DNA of 21,894 bases from JAVJSU01 sp040219275 (GTDB lineage: Bacteria > Chloroflexota > Anaerolineae > Aggregatilineales > Phototrophicaceae). The position numbers and the translations under genes are program-made. The notes below the pieces were generated by a model, which ran no database searches, was not told the DNA's origin, and saw only the letters and a list, made by a program, of their open reading frames with translations. Within the stretch, counting starts at the first letter, position 1. Each line of letters begins with the position of its first letter. Shown piece after piece: positions 15,790 to 21,894 of the stretch. The stretch is from NCBI GenBank assembly GCA_040219275.1, contig JAVJSU010000053.1, positions 1 to 21,894 on the forward strand, written 5' to 3'.

Positions 15790-16792
15790 TAACCTCAGCA
15801 AGAAAGCATCTACGAAAAAAGCTATACCGGATCATTCGCGTTCTGGTATCGTGATTGAGCGCAGAGCACGGGTGATCGGCACAACATGGCGCATGATCGT
15901 CATTTTATTGGGGTGCTTTTTTGCGCTTCTGCCAATTGTCTTCGTGGTCTCATCCTCCATCAATCCTGCCGGAACACTGGCTACGCAATCCCTATTACCC
16001 CGTGGCGTAGAGAACCTGAGTGATATGACGACCAACTTTGAAGAGCTTATGTTTGATCCTCAGTCTCTGGAACTCCTTCCATTCTGGCGCTGGATTGTAA
16101 ATTCGTTCATTGTGGCGGGTGTGAGCACGGTACTTACCCTGTTTATTACCATGTTAAGCGCGTATTCGTTCTCCCGTTTTCGCTTTTATGGCAGGCGTAC
16201 ATTGCTTCTCAGTTTGCTTCTGCTACAGGCATTTCCGAATTTGCTGGCGATGGTAGCGATTTTCCTCATCTTGCTGGAGATCGGCAGGCTAGCAACCGCC
16301 ATACCGGAAGCCATTCCCTTTTTGAGCTTCATCGACTGGTCGTTTATGGAGTTACTCGGCTTGAATGCCCTCGGTGGGCTTATTATGGTGTATGTTGGCG
16401 GTGGTTTGGGCTTAAACACCTGGCTGATGAAGGGCTTTTTCGACACGATCCCGCGTGATATTGATGAATCAGCCAAAGTAGATGGCGCGTCTAATTGGGA
16501 GATATTCTGGTTGCTCATTTTCCCGTTGGTAAGACCGATTGTCGCTGTGATCGGGGTGCTGACGTTCATCTTTACCTTCAATGAATTCGTGCTCGCCAGA
16601 ATTATGCTCCGCGATACGATCAACTGGACGCTGATGGTCGGGTTATATAATTTCATCAGTGCGGAATTCAACCGTGATTGGGGCTTGTTCGCGGCGGGCG
16701 CGTTAGTCTCTGGTGTGCCTGTGGTAATCCTGTATCTTTCGCTTCAGGATCAAATCGTCAGCGGGTTGACGGCTGGCTCGGTAAAGGGATGA
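15782..16792 (+). CDS. Sugar ABC transporter permease, MalG-like
   Basis: A 336-residue permease with about six membrane segments, starting MIVILLGCFFALLPIVFVVSS after a positively charged N-terminus. The EAA loop is at residue 229 (ESAKVDGASNWEIFW…FP), and the FTFNEFVLARIML segment is typical of MalG relatives. Start choice: the frame stays open upstream inside the MalF-like gene (ATGs at 15719 and 15752), but AAAGGG at 15767-15772 is 9 bases from the GTG at 15782, which gives the normal short N-terminus SSNLSKKASTKK. It is the last gene of the operon; no ATP-binding subunit follows. A strong terminator lies just downstream. Confidence 0.88.
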   Translation: MSSNLSKKASTKKAIPDHSRSGIVIERRARVIGTTWRMIVILLGCFFALLPIVFVVSSSINPAGTLATQSLLPRGVENLSDMTTNFEELMFDPQSLELLPFWRWIVNSFIVAGVSTVLTLFITMLSAYSFSRFRFYGRRTLLLSLLLLQAFPNLLAMVAIFLILLEIGRLATAIPEAIPFLSFIDWSFMELLGLNALGGLIMVYVGGGLGLNTWLMKGFFDTIPRDIDESAKVDGASNWEIFWLLIFPLVRPIVAVIGVLTFIFTFNEFVLARIMLRDTINWTLMVGLYNFISAEFNRDWGLFAAGALVSGVPVVILYLSLQDQIVSGLTAGSVKG

Positions 16793-16819
16793 TATTTGTC
16801 ATCCGATCAAATGATCGCT

Positions 16820-16858
16820 TAAGTGGGTGGACGCTATCCAGCCCACCCACTTATTTTT
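16820..16858 (+). terminator. Rho-independent terminator of the ABC operon
   Basis: An 11-bp GC-rich stem, TAAGTGGGTGG (16820-16830) with CCACCCACTTA (16843-16853), a 12-base loop and then TTTTT (16854-16858). It sits 27 bases after the MalG-like stop. The T-run overlaps the stop codon of the convergent sulfatase gene. On the opposite strand the stem is followed only by TT, so it works mainly for the ABC operon. Confidence 0.9.
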
Positions 16859-18260
16859 ATGCCTCAGAATGGATCGTCCGGCGATCTGCTTCCACCGCAT
16901 CAAACCAATTTTCGAGCGATAGACGCATCGCATTCACCCGCGCAGGTTCCTGTCTGGCAAGATTGTGCATCTCTTCAGGATCATCCGTGATATTATAAAG
17001 TTCCGGTTCGGCGGGTGGCGGAATGTTTCGCTCAGGGTCTGGATCGGTAATGATGCCGTTCTCCACAAAATACTCGTAGTGGTACATGCTCACATCCAGC
17101 CATTCGCCATCAAACACTTGCATGGCTTCGGGAATGGCGGGGAAAATCAGCTTCCAATCACCTTCTCGCATCGCCGCGTTGCATTCTTTGACGGGCGTAT
17201 AACGATTCCATTGCCAGAAACGCCGATCACAAATGTCATTTGATTCACCCCGCAACACCGGAAGCAGGTTAATGCCGTCAATCATACGATCATCCGGCGG
17301 GTTGATCTCAGCCATAGCGAGTAAGGTCGTGAACCAATCCGTAAAATGTGCCATCCCGTCGAATTGCCGTCCGCCACCGTCTAAACCAGCGTTCCAGCGG
17401 ACGATCAGTGGGACGCGCACACCGCCCTCATAAACCACACCTTTCGCGCCGTTAAAATTACAGTTGAAGCGTCGCGTATCGGTTGAGGCATCATCGCCGT
17501 AGATGTTCAGTTCCGGTCCATTATCCGATGTAAAGATAACGACTGTGTTTTCACGCAAACCACACGCGTCCAGAGTGTCCAATACCCGCATGATTCCGGC
17601 ATCCATCCGGCGAATCATGCCGTAGATACGGCTGACCCCTTCAGGAAATTGATTTTTATCGCGGAAAGGTTGAGTGTCTTCCTCCGGCGCTTGCAAGGGG
17701 GTATGCGGTGCGTTGTAATTCAGGTTGAGGAAGAAGGGCGTATCGTGCTTGTGGCGTTCGATGAAGCTGACCGCCTCATCAGTCCACACATCGGTGAGGT
17801 AACGACCATCCGAACGGACAGGTTGATCGTTGTATTCGATGCGCCAATCATAATAATCGTGCATCCCCCCGCGAAAACAGACGGACTCATCAAATCCACG
17901 CTGAGTCGGCGAATAACGCAGGTCGAACGATCCCAGATGCCATTTGCCAATGTGCCCGGTGATATATCCGGCTTGATTGAGCAGTTGTGCCAGAGTAACT
18001 TCACGAAGCGCCAGCCTTTCCAGACCGCGCCATTCTAACGTATCTATTGAGCCTGTGCGATGCGGGTAACGCCCCGTTAATAAGGATGCTCTCGACGGGT
18101 TGCAAACCGGAGAAGCCGTATATTGTTGGGTCAGGCACAGGCTTTCATCCATGAGAGAATCCAATGCCGGCGTTTGCGACAGCCCATCATTAAATGCAGA
18201 GAAATCGCCATAGCCCATGTCATCAGCCAATATGAAAATTATGTTCGGAGGTTGTGCCAT
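16857..18260 (-). CDS. S1-family sulfatase, predicted cytoplasmic
   Basis: A 467-residue type I (formylglycine-dependent) sulfatase. The N-terminal NIIFILADDMGYGD provides calcium ligands Asp13/Asp14. The maturation motif CNPSRASLLTGRYPHR places the cysteine to be converted to formylglycine at Cys53 (C-x-P-S-R). TSDNGPE gives metal ligands Asp246/Asn247. It hydrolyses sulfate esters, here probably on a sugar. No signal peptide is seen, so it should act inside the cell. An upstream in-frame start at 18314 exists, but AGAGG at 18266-18270 lies 5 bases before ATG 18260 and MAQPPNIIFI is the usual N-terminus. It is divergent from the GH38 gene. No formylglycine-generating enzyme is in the window; it must be supplied elsewhere. 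Confidence 0.9.
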   Translation of the reverse strand: MAQPPNIIFILADDMGYGDFSAFNDGLSQTPALDSLMDESLCLTQQYTASPVCNPSRASLLTGRYPHRTGSIDTLEWRGLERLALREVTLAQLLNQAGYITGHIGKWHLGSFDLRYSPTQRGFDESVCFRGGMHDYYDWRIEYNDQPVRSDGRYLTDVWTDEAVSFIERHKHDTPFFLNLNYNAPHTPLQAPEEDTQPFRDKNQFPEGVSRIYGMIRRMDAGIMRVLDTLDACGLRENTVVIFTSDNGPELNIYGDDASTDTRRFNCNFNGAKGVVYEGGVRVPLIVRWNAGLDGGGRQFDGMAHFTDWFTTLLAMAEINPPDDRMIDGINLLPVLRGESNDICDRRFWQWNRYTPVKECNAAMREGDWKLIFPAIPEAMQVFDGEWLDVSMYHYEYFVENGIITDPDPERNIPPPAEPELYNITDDPEEMHNLARQEPARVNAMRLSLENWFDAVEADRRTIHSEA

Positions 18261-18310
18261 ACAGGCCTCTGTTGTTGGTTTATCACTTGTTTGTTTTGTG
18301 TTTATTTTGT

Positions 18311-18331
18311 ACATTATAGCACATATAAAAA
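18311..18331 (-). promoter_or_regulatory. Probable DeoR operator in the sulfatase/GH38 control region
   Basis: On the minus strand this element matches 11678-11698 with only 3 differences in 21 bases (core TTTATATGTGCTATAATGT). It overlaps the -10 of the sulfatase promoter. The surrounding 18297-18343 is an imperfect inverted repeat, TGTGTTTATTTTGTAC against GCACATATAAAAACACA, and TATAATGT recurs 22 bases apart. Placement suggests that sulfatase and GH38 are controlled with the rest of the locus. Confidence 0.55.
18313..18321 (-). promoter_or_regulatory. Extended -10 promoter of the sulfatase gene
   Basis: The minus strand reads TGCTATAAT, an extended -10, giving a leader of about 45 bases to the ATG at 18260. 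The -35 position (TTATAA) is weak. A second TGTTATAAT lies 22 bases upstream at 18335-18343 on the same strand. I could not identify a convincing promoter for the GH38 gene on the plus strand. Confidence 0.5.
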
Positions 18332-18400
18332 CACATTATAACATTTTTACTCAGTTAGGATTGTTTACTGGGCAAAACGAGAAACCGACTAGAGCTAAGG

Positions 18401-21400
18401 ATGCAGGACGTGTCACATACTTTCGAGAAGCTTGACCACCTGATAAAAACCTTAAAATCCTACATTTACCGTGACGCGATCCCGCTGGAGACGTGGCGCA
18501 TTGCGGATAAATTAGCCAATGATGTTGCCCTGCCCGCCGATGATGATCCAATCTGGCGAGAATTACCAGCCGATGCATGGTGGGGGGGAAATACGTCTTG
18601 GGCGTGGTTGGTCACGGAGGTTGATATTCCAGACCGTCTTGCAGGCAAAGCGATTGCGCTCCACATGGAGTTTAGTCAAATCGCGACTGACCATAATGGA
18701 AGTATTTTTACCGACCCCGAAGCGCTGGTAAAGGTGCAGGGATTAAATACGCCACAGCAAGCGATCAATTATATGCACGACGAAGTGATGCTCACGGAAG
18801 ACGCTACAGCGGGAAGTATCCGCGTGACGGCACACTGTTTTACCGGCGTATCGCAACCCTGTGATCTCCGAATTCGCCTAAAAGTCGCCGAAATTGTGGC
18901 GATTGACCGTGATGTTGAGGCGTTCTATTGGGATGCCCGTGTATTGCTTGATGCCATAGGCGTGTTGCCAGATGGATCGCCAGAAAGGGTCGCCTATTTG
19001 CGTGAACTTAACCAGACATTCCAGCGCATCAACTGGTTAAATCCCCCTGACGACCTGTTTGTTGCCAGTGTGCGCCAGGCGCATGTCCATCTGCGGAGTC
19101 GTGTTTACAGCCAGTCGAATGCTGATAATGCAGTCATTAAGCGTCCGGTAATACATGCGCTGGGACACGCCCATATCGACGTGGCGTGGTTATGGCAATT
19201 GCATGTTACACGCGGTAAAGCAGTGCGTACATTTTCCACAGCGGTGGCGTTGATGGCGCAATTCCCCGACTACACGTTTACTCAGAGCACGCCTTATCTG
19301 TATAAAACGGTTGCCGAAGATGATCCCGAATTATTTTCACAGATCAAGGCGCGTATTGCGACCGGGCAATGGAATGCTACCGGAGCGACATGGGTGGAAA
19401 TGGACACGAACATTCCATCCGGCGAATCACTGATGCGTCAATTTTTGTTCGGGATGCGCTATTTTGAGCGTGAACTCGGTGTGCGCCCGAAAGTGCTGTG
19501 GTTGCCGGATGTCTTCGGATACAGTGCCGCCCTACCTCAGATCATGAGACATGCTGACATTCCTTATTTTTTTACCGCCAAGCTCAGTTGGAACGACCAT
19601 GAGCGAATGCCCTATAACACATTCCAATGGAAAGGTCTGGATGGTAGTCGAGTGCTGACACATCTATCAACCACGCCAGAAATTACGTGGGATGTAGGCA
19701 AGGTGCGGGATTATTCCAATTACGTCGCTGTGATGCAACCGGAAGATGTGCTCGGCACATGGACGCGCTACAAGCAAAAAGACGCAAATCATCATTTGAC
19801 GATGGCGTATGGTCTCGGCGATGGTGGTGGAGGACCAAACCGCGATATGATCGAACGGCGCGCCCGCATGGAGAATTTATCCGGTATGCCGAAAGTAATT
19901 CATAGTACTGCAGAGCAATTTTTTCAAGCCTTGGAAAACAATCTTACCGCCGAGCTACCGCGCTGGGTGGGTGAGCTTTATTTCCAGTATCATCGTGGTA
20001 CATATACCAGTCAGGCGCGACTCAAGCGGCTCAATCGCAAATGTGAAATCCTGTTGCACGATGCAGAAGCACTCGCGTCTATTCTACAGTTGTTAGCGGG
20101 ATCGTATCCGCAGGCGGTGCTTAATGACGCGTGGGAAACGTTGCTCCTCAATCAATTCCACGATATTTTGCCGGGAACAAGTATTCATGCTGTCCATCAG
20201 GACGCAGAGCGTGATTTGCGGCAGGTACAAAACACGGTGACTGCACTCATCAATCAACTGCTTCACGGACTCACAAGACACATCGCCCACGATCAAAAGG
20301 TCGGTAGTTTTGCTATCTTCAACACGATGGGTATGACTTCTAGCGCAACTGTTGAGGTTACATTAGCGCAAAATGGGGCGATTGAAATCGTCGACCCCGA
20401 TGGAAAAATTGCGCTGTTCCAATGGCTTGATCGCGACAATCGCCGTGCTCTGGTGCTAGCAGACTCAGTTCCTGCTTATGGGTACAAAGTCTTGTTATTT
20501 CGCCCCATCTCAAAAGCGATAATGCCATCAGAGACTCAAACTGTTTCAGCCACTCCAATCCGTCTGGAAAATGCCCATCTTCGTGCAGAGTTTGATTCAC
20601 GCGGTAATTTAACACGCCTATACGATATTGAAAGTGCCCGTGATGTGCTGGAAGAGGGGACGATTGGTAATCAACTCTGGGCATATGTGGATCGTCCGCA
20701 TGAGTTCGACGCATGGGACATCGGGGCATATGTGCATGAACAAGGCTGGCAATTGATGCCGGAGTCCTCACGCCTTGTGGAAGATGGTCCTGTGCGTGCA
20801 ACGCTCGAAGTAATTTATCGCTTCAATAAGTCCCGAATTGTCCAGCGTATCAGTTTGGTGGCGGGTCAACGCGTTTTGACGTTCGAAACAGATGTGGATT
20901 GGCATGAACACCACATCTTATTAAAAACGCAATTTCCACTTGCAGTTCGGGCGATGAACGCCACATATGAAGTTCAGTTTGGCACGGTTGAACGTCCGAC
21001 TCACCGGAATACGCGCTGGGATCAGGCACAATTTGAAGTGCCTGCCCAACAATGGGCGGATATGTCCGAGAGTGGATTTGGCGTGAGTTTGCTCAATGAC
21101 TGCAAATATGGGTATAGCGCAGAGGATAATGTGTTGCGCCTCAGCCTTCTGCGTTCGTCGACTTTTCCCGATCCCGAAGCAGATCAAGGCGTACATCATT
21201 TTACCTATGCCATCTATCCGCATACAGATGACTGGCGAAATGGCACGGTGTTACAGGCGAAACTCCTCAATCATCCCATGTGGGAACATCATGTAAACAG
21301 TACAGGCGGGGAATTGCCTACCGAATTTGGATTGGTGACCTGTGACACATCAGGCGTTGTAATCGACACGGTCAAAAAAGCGGAAGACTCCGACTCGCTG

Positions 21401-21631
21401 ATCGTACGCGTGTATGAAGCCCACGGTGGACGGACAACCACAACCCTCGTTTTTGCATTTCATGTTGAGTCTGCTGACGAAGTGAATCTATTAGAGGAAT
21501 CGATTGGAGCGGCAGATATTGCGGGTAACGTATTAAATTTAGAACTGATTCCATATCAGATAAGATCGTTTAAGATACAACCTGATAGATCAGCTTATTA
21601 CGTCGGACCTCAATATCAAGCCTTACAGTAG
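18401..21631 (+). CDS. GH38 alpha-mannosidase
   Basis: A 1076-residue GH38 retaining alpha-mannosidase, normal length for bacterial members. Zinc ligands are His258 and Asp260 in HAHIDVAWLWQ, Asp370 in WLPDVFGYSAALPQI (also the catalytic nucleophile), and His587 in NQFHDILPGTS. The order is an N-terminal accessory domain (1-250), the catalytic barrel (250-520), a helical bundle, and C-terminal beta domains. No signal peptide, so intracellular trimming of alpha-mannosides is expected. The ATG at 18401 is used here; a GTG at 18410 (giving MSHTFEKLD) has AAGGA at better spacing and may be the true start. It is divergent from the sulfatase gene and shares its control region, pointing to joint action on one substrate. 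Confidence 0.93.
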   Translation: MQDVSHTFEKLDHLIKTLKSYIYRDAIPLETWRIADKLANDVALPADDDPIWRELPADAWWGGNTSWAWLVTEVDIPDRLAGKAIALHMEFSQIATDHNGSIFTDPEALVKVQGLNTPQQAINYMHDEVMLTEDATAGSIRVTAHCFTGVSQPCDLRIRLKVAEIVAIDRDVEAFYWDARVLLDAIGVLPDGSPERVAYLRELNQTFQRINWLNPPDDLFVASVRQAHVHLRSRVYSQSNADNAVIKRPVIHALGHAHIDVAWLWQLHVTRGKAVRTFSTAVALMAQFPDYTFTQSTPYLYKTVAEDDPELFSQIKARIATGQWNATGATWVEMDTNIPSGESLMRQFLFGMRYFERELGVRPKVLWLPDVFGYSAALPQIMRHADIPYFFTAKLSWNDHERMPYNTFQWKGLDGSRVLTHLSTTPEITWDVGKVRDYSNYVAVMQPEDVLGTWTRYKQKDANHHLTMAYGLGDGGGGPNRDMIERRARMENLSGMPKVIHSTAEQFFQALENNLTAELPRWVGELYFQYHRGTYTSQARLKRLNRKCEILLHDAEALASILQLLAGSYPQAVLNDAWETLLLNQFHDILPGTSIHAVHQDAERDLRQVQNTVTALINQLLHGLTRHIAHDQKVGSFAIFNTMGMTSSATVEVTLAQNGAIEIVDPDGKIALFQWLDRDNRRALVLADSVPAYGYKVLLFRPISKAIMPSETQTVSATPIRLENAHLRAEFDSRGNLTRLYDIESARDVLEEGTIGNQLWAYVDRPHEFDAWDIGAYVHEQGWQLMPESSRLVEDGPVRATLEVIYRFNKSRIVQRISLVAGQRVLTFETDVDWHEHHILLKTQFPLAVRAMNATYEVQFGTVERPTHRNTRWDQAQFEVPAQQWADMSESGFGVSLLNDCKYGYSAEDNVLRLSLLRSSTFPDPEADQGVHHFTYAIYPHTDDWRNGTVLQAKLLNHPMWEHHVNSTGGELPTEFGLVTCDTSGVVIDTVKKAEDSDSLIVRVYEAHGGRTTTTLVFAFHVESADEVNLLEESIGAADIAGNVLNLELIPYQIRSFKIQPDRSAYYVGPQYQALQ

Positions 21632-21652
21632 TGAATAATGATGTGGTCGGCT

Positions 21653-21704
21653 TATGGGGTAAATTTTCATCTAACCAAATTTGAAAAGCAATTTAACCCC
21701 TATA
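21653..21704 (+). terminator. Bulged hairpin after the GH38 gene, possible terminator
   Basis: TATGGGGTAAA (21653-21663) can pair with TTTAACCCCTATA (21692-21704) with two single-base bulges, and TTTTC (21664-21668) with GAAAA (21683-21687) inside. The hairpin begins 22 bases after the GH38 stop. A TTTTT run lies 11 bases beyond it, not immediately adjacent, so termination is plausible but not certain. It could alternatively be a mobile-element remnant. Confidence 0.4.
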
Positions 21705-21810
21705 GTCCATAAACTTTTTGTCCGCATGTTAACCATCAAAACTGCACCTCTCAACAGCTTTGTTGAATGAATAAGGTGAATAAACCCATTGATCGCAAGA
21801 GTATCTGAAA

Positions 21811-21894
21811 TTAGATGGCAAGATAGCTGTCAGGCATTCCAAGCTGGGTCATCCGATTCAGCGCGACAGCCTTGACCCGTGCCTCAGTGATCTG
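21811..21894 (-). CDS. Possible C-terminal fragment of a transposase (cut by window edge)
   Basis: The minus strand is open from the window edge for 27 codons and stops with TAA at 21811-21813. The peptide ends LNRMTQLGMPDSYLAI. An RxxALNRxxxLGMPxSY-type ending reminds me of DDE transposase C-termini, but no catalytic residue is in view, so the identification is weak. If correct, an insertion sequence flanks the carbohydrate locus on this side. The 21705-21810 stretch before it shows nothing else recognisable. Confidence 0.35.
   Translation of the reverse strand, partial: QITEARVKAVALNRMTQLGMPDSYLAI

Noticed and set aside
16186..16671. 161-codon minus-strand frame antisense to the MalG-like permease
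   Set aside because: The plus-strand frame has membrane segments and the EAA loop; the reverse frame has low-complexity, unconvincing composition.
16805..16816. GATCA/TGATC palindrome just before the ABC operon terminator
   Set aside because: Only five bases per arm; expected by chance and explained by nothing nearby.
20358..20801. 147-codon minus-strand frame inside the GH38 gene
   Set aside because: The GH38 frame is continuous with all catalytic motifs here; the antisense frame is a shadow.

Overview
The window reads as one carbohydrate-utilisation locus of a bacterium. The protein style suggests a Chloroflexota (Anaerolineae-like) genome: a Gram-negative-type MalF with a large external loop, bacterial sugar-binding protein features, moderate GC and AT-rich control regions. 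No marker gene is present, so this placement is inference. No rRNA, tRNA or CRISPR array was seen.

Layout. Positions 1-139 hold the end of an unrecognised plus-strand ORF, followed by about 370 bases without a gene. From 11540 down to 514 runs a nine-gene minus-strand operon with short gaps or ATGA overlaps: a six-hairpin glycosidase-like protein, a small DMT/YdcZ membrane protein, an NAD-dependent epimerase/dehydratase, a DUF1349 protein, a cupin phosphoglucose isomerase, a type II phosphomannose isomerase cupin, a long class I phosphomannose isomerase, a BadF/GlcNAc-kinase-type sugar kinase and a GH63-like glycosidase. Divergent from it at 11786 is a DeoR-family regulator. After a 364-base control region comes a plus-strand ABC sugar uptake operon (binding protein, MalF-like and MalG-like permeases) that ends in a strong hairpin terminator at 16820-16858. 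Then come a minus-strand S1-type sulfatase and a divergent plus-strand GH38 alpha-mannosidase. The right edge carries what may be the C-terminus of a transposase.

How it fits together. The glycosidases and the sulfatase lack signal peptides, while the binding protein has one. The simplest model is import of intact oligosaccharides by the ABC transporter, intracellular desulfation and cleavage by GH38, GH63-like and six-hairpin enzymes, phosphorylation by the kinase, and isomerisation of mannose-6-P to fructose-6-P (two PMI proteins) and to glucose-6-P (cupin PGI). The substrate is probably an alpha-mannose-containing, possibly sulfated glycan. GlcNAc from N-glycans is an alternative substrate of the kinase. 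No transporter ATPase is encoded here.

The most distinctive non-coding signal is a 21-bp AT-rich element. It lies over the -10 region of the glycosidase operon promoter (11678-11698, minus) and of the sulfatase promoter (18311-18331, minus) with 3 mismatches between copies. A related copy faces it at 11654-11677, and a weaker relative sits over the ABC-operon -10 (12732-12756). I infer that these are operators of the DeoR regulator that tie the locus into one local regulon.
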